DNA of 64,000 bases from Paenibacillus cellulositrophicus (GTDB lineage Bacteria > Bacillota > Bacilli > Paenibacillales > Paenibacillaceae): the NCBI RefSeq assembly GCF_009363095.1, contig NZ_CP045295.1, positions 4,415,001 through 4,479,000 on the forward strand, given 5' to 3'. The position numbers and the translations under genes are program-made. Below are positions 1 through 9,576 of this stretch, in pieces. The number at the start of each line of letters is the position of its first letter. Within the stretch, counting starts at the first letter, position 1. The notes beneath the pieces were generated by a model. That model did not search any database. It was not told the origin of the DNA and saw nothing but the letters and a program-made list of their open reading frames with translations.

Positions 1-2145
<2,145 letters not shown>

Positions 2146-2205
2146 ATAAGATTAATTCGCAGATTCGTTTCGTATCTAGTTTTCAGGTGATCAAGCACTT
2201 GAACG

Positions 2206-2322
2206 TTTGGTGGCGATAGCGGAGGGGTTCCACGCGTACCCATCCCGAACACGACCGTTAAGCCCTCCAGCGCCGATGGTACTTGGACCGAAGGGTCCTG
2301 GGAGAGTAGGACGTTGCCAAGC
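2206..2322 (+). rRNA. 5S ribosomal RNA
   Basis: A 117-nt segment starting TTTGGTGGCGATAGCGGAGG and ending GACGTTGCCAAGC matches Bacillales 5S rRNA, with the conserved loop CCCATCCCGAACACG. It lies about 60 nt after the 23S 3' end and directly before the tRNA cluster, the usual rrn operon order. Confidence 0.96.
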
Positions 2323-2329
2323 GGTATAT

Positions 2330-2405
2330 TCCCTGATAGCTCAGTTGGTAGAGCACTCGACTGTTAATCGAGTTGTCACAGGTTCGAGTCCTGTTCGGGG
2401 AGCCA
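2330..2405 (+). tRNA. tRNA-Asn (GTT)
   Basis: A 76-nt cloverleaf with acceptor TCCCTGA pairing TCGGGGA, anticodon loop CTGTTAA, T loop GGTTCGAGTCC and encoded CCA. It starts 8 nt after the 5S gene, so it is probably cotranscribed with the rrn operon. Confidence 0.96.
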
Positions 2406-2408
2406 TTT

Positions 2409-2484
2409 GCTCTCATAGCTCAGTAGGTAGAGTGCATCCATGGTAAGGATGAGGTCACCGGTTCGATCCCGGTTGAGAGCTCCA
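2409..2484 (+). tRNA. tRNA-Thr (GGT)
   Basis: Acceptor GCTCTCA pairs TGAGAGC; the anticodon loop is ATGGTAA, so the anticodon is GGT. CCA is encoded. It sits 3 nt after tRNA-Asn. Confidence 0.95.
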
Positions 2485-2491
2485 TATTTGT

Positions 2492-2563
2492 GGCCCGTTG
2501 GTCAAGGGGTTAAGACACCTCCCTTTCACGGAGGTAACATGGGTTCGAATCCCATACGGGTCA
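2492..2563 (+). tRNA. tRNA-Glu (TTC), CCA not encoded
   Basis: Acceptor GGCCCGT pairs ACGGGTC; the anticodon loop is CTTTCAC. After the discriminator A at 2563 the DNA reads CTT, so the 3' CCA must be added after transcription. A 125-nt spacer without an evident feature follows. Confidence 0.94.
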
Positions 2564-2688
2564 CTTTCTTCTTTTGTTCCACATAAGGTTCGTCGGATGT
2601 ACTTTCGTTGGGACAAGCTTTGCTGCCTTTAAACGAAGGAAAGATCCGGACGGGTCATCGTGTGTTTTAATGGATACATAGTTTGCAT

Positions 2689-2764
2689 GGAGGCTTAGCT
2701 CAGCTGGGAGAGCATCTGCCTTACAAGCAGAGGGTCGGGGGTTCGATCCCCTCAGCCTCCACCA
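2689..2764 (+). tRNA. tRNA-Val (TAC)
   Basis: Acceptor GGAGGCT pairs AGCCTCC; anticodon loop CTTACAA, anticodon TAC. The T arm reads GGGGGTTCGATCCCC and CCA is encoded. Confidence 0.96.
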
Positions 2765-2815
2765 TTCATGATATGAAATACTTAAAATTGGGCAGACTAT
2801 AGTTATTCGTAACTT

Positions 2816-2890
2816 TGGGGATTAGCCAAGCGGTAAGGCAACGGACTTTGACTCCGTCATGCATAGGTTCGAATCCTATATCCCCAGCCA
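2816..2890 (+). tRNA. tRNA-Gln (TTG)
   Basis: A 75-nt cloverleaf beginning TGGGGAT, closed by ATCCCCA, with anticodon loop CTTTGAC, so the anticodon is TTG. CCA is encoded. Confidence 0.95.
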
Positions 2891-2894
2891 GTGA

Positions 2895-2970
2895 GAGCCA
2901 TTAGCTCAGTTGGTAGAGCACCTGACTTTTAATCAGGGTGTCGAAGGTTCGAGTCCTTCATGGCTCACCA
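2895..2970 (+). tRNA. tRNA-Lys (TTT)
   Basis: Acceptor GAGCCAT pairs ATGGCTC; anticodon loop CTTTTAA, anticodon TTT. CCA is encoded. Confidence 0.96.
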
Positions 2971-2988
2971 GTTTTATTTACAGGTTTT

Positions 2989-3072
2989 GCGCGTGTGGCG
3001 GAATTGGCAGACGCACTAGACTTAGGATCTAGCGTCTTTGACGTGGGGGTTCAAGTCCCTCCACGCGCACCA
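2989..3072 (+). tRNA. tRNA-Leu (TAG)
   Basis: An 84-nt class II tRNA with a long variable arm. Acceptor GCGCGTG pairs CACGCGC, the anticodon loop contains TAG, and CCA is encoded. Confidence 0.95.
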
Positions 3073-3083
3073 CTTTGTTTGAT

Positions 3084-3158
3084 GCGGACGTGGCTCAGCG
3101 GTAGAGCATCGCCTTGCCAAGGCGAGGGTCGCGGGTTCGATTCCCGTCGTCCGCTCCA
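3084..3158 (+). tRNA. tRNA-Gly (GCC)
   Basis: Acceptor GCGGACG pairs CGTCCGC; the anticodon is GCC in loop TTGCCAA. CCA is encoded. It is one of two glycine isoacceptors in the cluster. Confidence 0.95.
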
Positions 3159-3161
3159 TAT

Positions 3162-3238
3162 GCGCCCTTAGCTCAGCTGGATAGAGCGTTTGACTACGAA
3201 TCAAAAGGTCAGGAGTTCGAATCTCTTAGGGCGCGCCA
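3162..3238 (+). tRNA. tRNA-Arg (ACG)
   Basis: Acceptor GCGCCCT pairs AGGGCGC; anticodon ACG in loop CTACGAA, where the first A is normally deaminated to inosine. CCA is encoded. Confidence 0.95.
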
Positions 3239-3261
3239 TTTAACTGTTTTACAATAGATAT

Positions 3262-3335
3262 CGGGATGTAGCTCAGCTTGGTAGAGCACCTGGTTTGGGA
3301 CCAGGGGGTCGCATGTTCAAATCGTGTCATCCCGA
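3262..3335 (+). tRNA. tRNA-Pro (TGG), CCA not encoded
   Basis: Acceptor CGGGATG pairs CATCCCG; the anticodon loop is TTTGGGA, anticodon TGG. The discriminator A at 3335 is followed by TAC, so CCA is not encoded, as in the tRNA-Glu of this cluster. Confidence 0.94.
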
Positions 3336-3348
3336 TACGCATGCACAG

Positions 3349-3387
3349 CTTCGTGCAAGTCATGATTGTTTCAAGACTTGCACGAAG
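3349..3387 (+). repeat. Perfect 13-bp inverted repeat between tRNA-Pro and tRNA-Gly
   Basis: CTTCGTGCAAGTC at 3349-3361 and its exact reverse complement at 3375-3387 flank a 13-nt loop. No T tract follows, so it is not an obvious terminator. It could be a processing hairpin in the tRNA precursor, but that role is inferred only from position. Confidence 0.7.
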
Positions 3388-3391
3388 ATCT

Positions 3392-3465
3392 GCGGGTGTA
3401 GTTCAATGGTAGAACTTCAGCCTTCCAAGCTGATAGCGTGGGTTCGATTCCCATCACCCGCTCCA
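3392..3465 (+). tRNA. tRNA-Gly (TCC)
   Basis: A 74-nt cloverleaf with acceptor GCGGGTG pairing CACCCGC, anticodon TCC in loop CTTCCAA, and encoded CCA. It is the last gene of the cluster. Confidence 0.95.
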
Positions 3466-3477
3466 TACATACAACAT

Positions 3478-3498
3478 AACGCCGAAAGGCGTTTTTTT
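3478..3498 (+). terminator. Rho-independent terminator of the rRNA/tRNA operon
   Basis: AACGCC-GAAA-GGCGTT forms a 6-bp stem with a GAAA tetraloop, followed by seven T residues, 13 nt after the last tRNA. Confidence 0.88.
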
Positions 3499-4142
3499 GT
3501 TTGGAGCGGTAGTGTGGGAGAGAACCTACGCAGCGTGGGTACGACCGTCCGTGCTGGCTACTGTGAAGGAACCCGATCAGGACGCGCGTCAACATCTACC
3601 TCAATGGCGGGCCGAAGGCACTCTTTTAAATTTCAGATGTCTTCAACGGGCTGTTATGCACGATTACAAGGTATCTCTCTGAGGTTTTACCTGATTGCCT
3701 CTATAACCGCCTTATTTGCCCCTCTAGCCCTTTTAAATGGAGGTTAATAACCACACAATTGCATTTATTATGCCGAGCTAAGCAAGCTAAACACAATCTA
3801 ATATTGGTATCCCCGTGATTCCTTAATATGTGTTCTAAGTTGGATCTATGAACTAACATCTATATGAACAAGAGATACAGTAAATCAGCTGCTGTAATGA
3901 AAAGGTCCAAAGACATTTTTCGTTAAACTAACTTCATGTTAAATATTAACGAGATGATTTGTTTAATGAGTTAACTTATGTGGTAAATAGTGGATGAGGC
4001 ATCTGGGCTATGCATAAATAAACTCAATGCAGTATTTTATTTAGAATGAAACCCGCCGTATTATCCATAACATCTGGTAAACCATATGTCAGGAATTAGG
4101 CATGACTGAATGAAAATACATATTTTACATCGTGTTTTTACG
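3499..4142. other. Long intergenic region with no recognised gene
   Basis: About 640 nt between the tRNA terminator and the leader hairpin of ppc. It becomes AT-rich after about 3700. The open frames here overlap tRNA genes or lack a Shine-Dalgarno site, and none reads as a known protein. One small curiosity is a three-codon frame ATG ACT GAA TGA at 4101-4112; its first nine bases repeat the start of ppc within an 11-nt match (GCATGACTGAA at 4100-4110 and 4260-4270). Confidence 0.6.
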
Positions 4143-4182
4143 CGAAAATCTGCGCTTTATTTAATAAAAGTGCAGATTTTCG
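4143..4182. promoter_or_regulatory. Leader hairpin upstream of ppc
   Basis: CGAAAATCTGC at 4143-4153 is the exact reverse complement of 4172-4182. The inner sequence also pairs in part, so up to about 16 bp can form. No T run follows on the plus strand. It lies 80 nt before the ppc start and could be a transcript hairpin or a protein site; its function is unknown. Confidence 0.5.
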
Positions 4183-4261
4183 ATGTGATTTATTGTATGA
4201 TGTTAAGAAAGTATGAACAAAGAGAAAGCAATACAGACGGGATAGAGACGGGAGGAGTAGC

Positions 4262-7057
4262 ATGACTGAACTTACGGTAACCGCGAACAAAAGCAATTCC
4301 AACAACTTGCTGCGGCGTGACGTGCGATTCTTGGGGAACATACTCGGGGAAGTGCTTGTCCATCAAGGGGGCAATGAACTCTTAGATATCGTTGAGAAGA
4401 TCCGTGAAACAAGCAAATCTTTACGTTCTGTTTTTTTGCCTGAATTGTATGAAGAATTCAAAAAGATGGTTGAAACCCTTGAGCCGGATATTCGCCATCA
4501 GGTGATTCGTGCTTTTGCGATTTACTTCCAGCTTGTGAATATAGCTGAGCAAAATCATCGGATCCGCAGAAAACGGGACTATGAGCGCTCAGCTGGAGAA
4601 AGTGCTCAGCCCGATTCGATCGAGATGGCCATCAAGGAACTGAAAGAGCGGAACTTTACGGTCGAAGAAGTTCAGGACATTATTGAGAGCCTGTCCTTGG
4701 AACTGGTAATGACCGCCCATCCGACGGAAGCCATGCGCAGAGCGATTCTGGATATTCATAAACGGATTTCCGAAGATGTCATGCTGCTGGACAATCCGAC
4801 TCTTACGTTCCGAGAGCGCGAACAGCTTCGGGAGAAGCTGCTGAACGAAGTCATTACGCTGTGGCAGACGGATGAGCTTAGAGCCCGTAAGCCTACGGTA
4901 CTGGATGAGGTCCGGAACGGAATGTATTACTTCCATGAGACGCTGTTCCACGTTCTGCCTGACGTCTATCAGGAATTGGAACGCTGCTTGACCAAGTATT
5001 ATCCGGGACACCTCTGGCACGCGCCTACGTACCTGAAATTCGGCTCATGGATCGGCGGCGACCGTGACGGTAACCCATCTGTGACGGCCGAAATCACTTC
5101 GCAGACGCTTCGTATGCAGCGCAAGCTGGCTATTCGGGAATATCAGCGCATTTTAGTTGAATATATGCAGTATTTGAGCTTCAGCACTTCCATAGTAGAA
5201 GTTTCCAAGGAACTTCAGGATTCCATTGAACGGGACCGTGCAAATGTAACCGTTACAAAAAGGGATATTTGGAACAATGCGAAGGAACCTTACCGTATTA
5301 AACTGGTTTACATGATGGAGAAAATCGCGAACGTTCTGGACGACAGTAAAAAAGGAACAGCCGAGTCCTACGCTTCGCCAGCGGAGTTTATCGAAGACCT
5401 GAGCATTATTGACCGCAGTCTTCGCTTCCATTTTGCGGACTATGTAGCAGATACTTATATCAAGAAGCTGATTCGCCAGGTGGAGCTGTTCGGGTTCCAT
5501 ACGGCGGCGCTGGATATCCGTCAACATAGCCAGGAACATGAGAATGCGATGAAAGAGGTCCTGGAGAAGAGCAACATTACGCCGGACTATGCAGCGCTTT
5601 CCGAAGAGGAGAAGATTGAGCTGCTCACGAAGCTGCTGAGCGAACCGAGACCGATCTCGTCGGTATATCAGGACTACAGCCCAAGCACTAAAGAGTGCCT
5701 GGATGTATTCCGGGTAGTCAAGGAAGCACAGCAGGATTACGGCAAAGATTGCATTACCAGCTACTTGATCAGTATGGCTGAAGGAGCCAGTGACATTATG
5801 GAAGTCATGGTCTTCGCCAAAGAAGTCGGGCTGTTCCGGCAAGTTCCGGACGGTACCGTAGAATGTACATTGCAGGCGGTTCCGTTGTTCGAGACCATAG
5901 AGGACCTGCACGCCGCTCCGGAAATTATGAGACGGCTTTTCAAACTGCCGATTTATCGTCAGAGCATTACGGCCCGGAACGACCTTCAGGAAATTATGCT
6001 GGGTTATTCCGACAGCAACAAGGACGGCGGCGCGGTTACAGCTAACTGGGAACTGCGGGTTGCTCTGAAAGAGCTGACGGCTGTCGCCAGCGAGTTCGGC
6101 ATTAAGCTGAAATTTTTCCACGGACGCGGCGGATCGTTGGGTCGCGGCGGCATGCCGCTGAACCGGAGCATTCTGGCTCAGCCGGCTTCTACCATCGGCG
6201 GAGGCATCAAGATCACCGAGCAGGGTGAGGTCATTTCCTCGCGCTATTCGTTGAAGGGCATTGCTTACCGCAGTTTGGAACAGGCAACATCGGCGCTGGT
6301 GACGGCAGCAATCAACTCGCGTTCGCCGGAAGAGGATGACGCAAACGAAGCCCATTGGGATGAGATCGTGCGCGAGATGTCCGAGGTTTCCCGGAATAAG
6401 TACCAGGATCTGATCTTCCGTGATCCGGACTTCCTGGCATTCTTCAAGGAATCCACGCCGCTTCCTGAAGTCGGAGAGCTGAACATCGGTTCGCGTCCTT
6501 CCAAGCGGAAGAATACCGACCGTTTTGAAGATCTGCGCGCCATTCCGTGGGTGTTCTCGTGGACCCAAAGCCGCTACCTGCTTCCTGCATGGTACGCCGC
6601 GGGTACAGGCCTTCAGAGCTTTTATCAGAACAAGGAAGAGAATCTGAAGGTGATGCAGGAGATGTACGAGAAGTTCTCCTTCTTCACTTCCTTGATCGAT
6701 TCCCTTCAAATGGCGATCGCCAAGGCGGATATGGTCATTGCCAAGGAATACGCCGGCATGGCCCGCAACGATGAGGCACGTCGCCGTATCTTCGGACTGA
6801 TAGAGGAAGAGTTCAAGCTGACATCAGAGCTGATTTTGAAAATTACAGGACAAAAAGAAATTCTGGATAATGTGCCTGTCATTCAGGAATCGATCCGTCT
6901 CCGCAATCCTTATGTGGATCCGCTCAGCTATTTGCAGGTACAGCTGCTCAGCGAGCTCCGCGGACTGCGCGAACAGGATGAGGATAATGCAGAATTGCTG
7001 CGTGAGGTTCTGCTCACGATCAACGGCATTGCCTCGGGACTCCGGAACACAGGCTGA
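4262..7057 (+). CDS. ppc: Phosphoenolpyruvate carboxylase
   Basis: This 931-residue protein is the length of bacterial PEP carboxylases. The enzyme carboxylates phosphoenolpyruvate with bicarbonate to oxaloacetate, refilling the TCA cycle in the cytoplasm. Visible motifs are TAHPTEAMRR with the catalytic His near 153, GGDRDGNP at about 265-272, GYSDSNKDGG at about 581-590, and the glycine-rich loop FHGRGGSLGRGG with His near 620. The C-terminus ends LRNTG, close to the conserved QNTG end of the family. The ATG follows GGGAGGAG with normal spacing. The gene stands alone between a leader hairpin and a terminator. An antisense frame of 518 codons inside it is a coding shadow. Confidence 0.97.
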   Translation: MTELTVTANKSNSNNLLRRDVRFLGNILGEVLVHQGGNELLDIVEKIRETSKSLRSVFLPELYEEFKKMVETLEPDIRHQVIRAFAIYFQLVNIAEQNHRIRRKRDYERSAGESAQPDSIEMAIKELKERNFTVEEVQDIIESLSLELVMTAHPTEAMRRAILDIHKRISEDVMLLDNPTLTFREREQLREKLLNEVITLWQTDELRARKPTVLDEVRNGMYYFHETLFHVLPDVYQELERCLTKYYPGHLWHAPTYLKFGSWIGGDRDGNPSVTAEITSQTLRMQRKLAIREYQRILVEYMQYLSFSTSIVEVSKELQDSIERDRANVTVTKRDIWNNAKEPYRIKLVYMMEKIANVLDDSKKGTAESYASPAEFIEDLSIIDRSLRFHFADYVADTYIKKLIRQVELFGFHTAALDIRQHSQEHENAMKEVLEKSNITPDYAALSEEEKIELLTKLLSEPRPISSVYQDYSPSTKECLDVFRVVKEAQQDYGKDCITSYLISMAEGASDIMEVMVFAKEVGLFRQVPDGTVECTLQAVPLFETIEDLHAAPEIMRRLFKLPIYRQSITARNDLQEIMLGYSDSNKDGGAVTANWELRVALKELTAVASEFGIKLKFFHGRGGSLGRGGMPLNRSILAQPASTIGGGIKITEQGEVISSRYSLKGIAYRSLEQATSALVTAAINSRSPEEDDANEAHWDEIVREMSEVSRNKYQDLIFRDPDFLAFFKESTPLPEVGELNIGSRPSKRKNTDRFEDLRAIPWVFSWTQSRYLLPAWYAAGTGLQSFYQNKEENLKVMQEMYEKFSFFTSLIDSLQMAIAKADMVIAKEYAGMARNDEARRRIFGLIEEEFKLTSELILKITGQKEILDNVPVIQESIRLRNPYVDPLSYLQVQLLSELRGLREQDEDNAELLREVLLTINGIASGLRNTG

Positions 7058-7093
7058 TGATACGATTACTTCAATAAGCATCCCTGAAGCCAG

Positions 7094-7146
7094 AATAGGA
7101 AAGCTCAGTGCCTGAACCCCAGGTGCTGTGGCTTTCCTATTGTTCT
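7094..7146 (+). terminator. Terminator after ppc
   Basis: AATAGGAAAGC at 7094-7104 pairs perfectly with GCTTTCCTATT at 7131-7141, with an inner partly paired loop and a short T-rich tail. Confidence 0.72.
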
Positions 7147-7245
7147 GTTATACGGCTTGTCTTGCTTTTTAGAGAGACTTCATTTACGATTTGAATGGAA
7201 AAATAAATTGTTGTCGTACCCATCAGCAAGTCTGGGGGAATCTTG

Positions 7246-7812
7246 ATGGAAAATATAGAAAACCGGCTGACAAAACTGGCTCTGAAAGGAGACCAGCGGG
7301 CGTTTGCCGAAATTGTGGAACTGTACAAGGACAAAATTTATCATCTGGCTTACAGGATGCTGAACAACCGCCACGAAGCGGAGGACGTCGTTCAGGAGAC
7401 TTTTTTACGCGTATATAAAAATTTGGACAGGTATGACCAGAATCAGAAATTCTCCACATGGATTTACCGCATTGGAACCAATTTATGCATCGACCGGCTG
7501 AGGAAACGGAAACCGACCTATTCCCTCGATGCTGAGATGAACGACCAGGAAGGTATGGACGGGTATTCGATGATTCCAAGCGATAACCGGACGCCTGAGA
7601 GCGAGACGCTGATCTCGGAGACGCAGCAGATCATTTACGAAGCGATTGAGAGCCTTCCGGCGAAGTATAAGTCGGTCATGGTCCTCCGGTATTTGCAGGA
7701 TTTGTCCTTGCAGGAAATCAGCGATGTGCTTGGAATGCCCGTAACAACGATTAAAACGAGGGTGCACCGGGGTCGCGAATTTTTGCGCAAAAAATTAGAG
7801 CCCAAATTATAG
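7246..7812 (+). CDS. sigW: ECF RNA polymerase sigma factor, SigW type
   Basis: This 188-residue protein has sigma-70 region 2 at about 26-60 (with EAEDVVQETFLRVYKNL) and region 4 at about 133-185 (with the helix-turn-helix LSLQEISDVLGMPVTTIKTRVHRGR). It is the size and shape of SigW, which directs polymerase to envelope-stress genes. The identification rests on sequence and on the order sigW-rsiW-cdaA-cdaR-glmM-glmS known from Bacillus. GGGGGAA lies 5 nt before the ATG at 7246; an overlapping TTG at 7243 is too close to that site. A weak ECF-like element (TGAATG, 17 nt, CGTA at 7192-7218) precedes the gene; a perfect one lies downstream of it. Confidence 0.92.
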   Translation: MENIENRLTKLALKGDQRAFAEIVELYKDKIYHLAYRMLNNRHEAEDVVQETFLRVYKNLDRYDQNQKFSTWIYRIGTNLCIDRLRKRKPTYSLDAEMNDQEGMDGYSMIPSDNRTPESETLISETQQIIYEAIESLPAKYKSVMVLRYLQDLSLQEISDVLGMPVTTIKTRVHRGREFLRKKLEPKL

Positions 7813-7829
7813 AAAACGAGCTTCGGTTT

Positions 7830-7855
7830 TGAAACTTCTTCAGAACCTGTACGTA
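7830..7855 (+). promoter_or_regulatory. SigW-type promoter between sigW and rsiW
   Basis: TGAAAC at 7830-7835 and CGTA at 7852-7855 are separated by exactly 16 nt, an exact match to the published SigW consensus. It lies 18 nt after the sigW stop and about 75 nt before rsiW. If active, SigW would drive extra synthesis of its own anti-sigma factor, giving negative feedback. Activity is inferred from sequence only. Confidence 0.72.
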
Positions 7856-7931
7856 TTACAAATGAAACTGACCTGTGCCCCTGAACCGGGGAGATTGAAT
7901 ACATTCATATTAATGAAAGGATTGGCTCAGA

Positions 7932-8546
7932 ATGGATTGCAAATTAGCCGTCTCTTTAATGCATGATTATTTAGATGACGACTTGTCCAAGGAGCAGCAG
8001 TTGGAGCTTAAGACCCATATGCTGTCCTGCCCTGACTGTCGGATGCAGTTTAAAGAGCTGGAACAGACGGATATGCTGATGTACTCACTGACGCACCATA
8101 CGCCGTCTGCATCTCTTGAGCTGACTGAGCGGATCATGAATTCTCTCCCGAAGCAGAAGAAGCAGCAGCTATGGCTTACATGGGTCAAGAGACATCCGGC
8201 CATTACAGCCGCGGCTATATTTGTCTTAGTGATGCTGTTTAGTACCGTGAGCTTCTGGGATCAGGATACCCAACTGGTGGTTAAAGGCAGTGATCTGGAT
8301 CAAGTTGTCATTGAAGGGAACACGGTCATCGTGCCTGAAGGCAAGAGTATTGCGGGCAATTTGACGGTAGAAAATGGAAAGACTCAGATCTATGGTGACG
8401 TCCAAGGTAATTTGACGGTCATCGATGGATCGCTGTACCAAGCCTCAACCGCCCATATTTCGGGTCAGGTGAAGAGCATTGATCAGGCGATGGACTGGAT
8501 ATGGTATAAAATCACAAACATGTTCTCTGATGTCGCCTATCGTTAG
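7932..8546 (+). CDS. rsiW: Anti-sigma-W factor, zinc-binding membrane protein
   Basis: This 204-residue single-pass membrane protein has an N-terminal zinc anti-sigma domain (Cys3, then His29-x3-Cys33-x2-Cys36) that would hold SigW in the cytoplasm. A membrane segment spans about 89-109. The outer domain (about 115-200) contains repeated short strands such as GNTVIVPEGKSIAGNLTV and GDVQGNLTVIDGSL, resembling the beta-rich outer domain of Bacillus RsiW. In Bacillus, stress triggers site-1 and site-2 cleavage of RsiW to release SigW; the proteases are not in this window. GAAAGGA precedes the ATG by about 10 nt. A 119-nt gap holding a SigW-type promoter separates it from sigW. Confidence 0.92.
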   Translation: MDCKLAVSLMHDYLDDDLSKEQQLELKTHMLSCPDCRMQFKELEQTDMLMYSLTHHTPSASLELTERIMNSLPKQKKQQLWLTWVKRHPAITAAAIFVLVMLFSTVSFWDQDTQLVVKGSDLDQVVIEGNTVIVPEGKSIAGNLTVENGKTQIYGDVQGNLTVIDGSLYQASTAHISGQVKSIDQAMDWIWYKITNMFSDVAYR

Positions 8547-8570
8547 TAAATCTTGATATTTGTGGATATT

Positions 8571-8604
8571 GGCGCCTCTTTGGGACAAAGCAGGCGTCTT
8601 TTTT
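8571..8604 (+). terminator. Terminator after rsiW
   Basis: GGCGCCTCTTTG at 8571-8582 pairs with CAAAGCAGGCGTC at 8586-8598 (one G-U and one mismatch), followed by a T run to 8604. It separates the sigma/anti-sigma pair from the cda-glm genes. Confidence 0.85.
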
Positions 8605-8648
8605 GTTGGCAATATTTATAAATGGTTCCAATTTAAAACCGCGGCCGC

Positions 8649-8675
8649 TTGCAACCTGAAGGTGTACGTTATAAC
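8649..8675 (+). promoter_or_regulatory. Possible SigA promoter for cdaA-cdaR-glmM
   Basis: TTGCAA (8649-8654) and TATAAC (8670-8675) are separated by 15 nt, shorter than the ideal 17. Because a terminator ends rsiW just upstream, the cda genes probably need their own promoter, and this is the best candidate seen. Confidence 0.35.
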
Positions 8676-8745
8676 CTAGGTAATATAGGGGAAATTAAAT
8701 GACATAGAGACCCATCATCATGAAGGGGAGTATGGGGGCCTAAGT

Positions 8746-9576
8746 ATGAGTTATTTTGCGGACTTAACGTGGAAAGAGTCCATTAAAGATATCATTGACA
8801 TCGCCATCGTTACATATATCATTTATCAGGTCATTTTGCTTGTAAGGGGGACCCGGGCGGTTCAGCTGTTGAAAGGGATTTTGGTCCTGGTCATCATCTG
8901 GGCGCTCAGTACATGGTTTGATCTGTACACCCTTAAATGGCTTATGAATCAGATATTTAACTTTGGCATTTTGGCGATCTTTATCATCTTTCAGCCGGAG
9001 CTCCGGCGGGCGCTGGAGCAGTTGGGGCGAGGTAAGCTGTTTGGCCGCTCATCGGCGGAAGATGAACAGCTCAATAAGCTGATCGGCGAAGTCATTAAGG
9101 CCGTGAACTATTTGGCTCGCAGAAAGATCGGAGCGTTAATCGTATTTGAACGGGAGACAGGTCTCAATGAATATACGGAGTCCGGGATTCCTATGCAGTC
9201 CATGGTGAGCTCCCAGCTGCTCATTAACATTTTTATACCGAATACACCTCTCCATGACGGTGCCGTGATCATTCAGAACCAACAGATCGCCGCTGCCGCC
9301 TGCTATTTGCCGCTGTCCGAGAATCCTTTTATCAGCAAGGAGTTGGGCACCCGGCACCGGGCGGCCATCGGGATCAGTGAAGTAGGGGATGCGGTGTCCA
9401 TCGTCGTATCGGAGGAAACCGGACAAATATCGTTGGCCATTAACGGTCAGGTCGTTCGTGATATTAAAGAAGAATCCTTAATATCGAAACTGTATGAAGA
9501 GCTCCGTCCAAATTCCTCTGCGAAAGAAAAACGTCCTGTTTTCTGGAAGCGGAAGGGGAATGATAATCATGAATAA
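8746..9576 (+). CDS. cdaA: Diadenylate cyclase CdaA (c-di-AMP synthase)
   Basis: This 276-residue protein has three N-terminal membrane segments (about 15-33, 42-58, 66-84) and a cytoplasmic DAC domain. It joins two ATP into cyclic di-AMP. The catalytic motifs are present: DGA at 171-173 (in TPLHDGAVII) and RHR at 203-205 (in GTRHRAAIGISE). The length matches the CdaA/YbbP family. GGGGGCC precedes the ATG by 6 nt. The stop overlaps the start of cdaR by 8 bp, implying translational coupling to its regulator. Confidence 0.96.
   Translation: MSYFADLTWKESIKDIIDIAIVTYIIYQVILLVRGTRAVQLLKGILVLVIIWALSTWFDLYTLKWLMNQIFNFGILAIFIIFQPELRRALEQLGRGKLFGRSSAEDEQLNKLIGEVIKAVNYLARRKIGALIVFERETGLNEYTESGIPMQSMVSSQLLINIFIPNTPLHDGAVIIQNQQIAAAACYLPLSENPFISKELGTRHRAAIGISEVGDAVSIVVSEETGQISLAINGQVVRDIKEESLISKLYEELRPNSSAKEKRPVFWKRKGNDNHE

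Noticed and set aside
3295..3747. Open reading frame of 150 codons
   Set aside because: It begins inside tRNA-Pro, runs through tRNA-Gly and the terminator, and has no ribosome site.
5153..6709. 518-codon antisense frame in ppc
   Set aside because: It lies entirely within a well-conserved ppc gene on the opposite strand. Its composition is that of a shadow frame and no protein motif is visible.
8650..8670. Possible SigW promoter before cdaA (TGCAAC then CGTT)
   Set aside because: The spacer is only 11 nt, whereas SigW sites need about 16.
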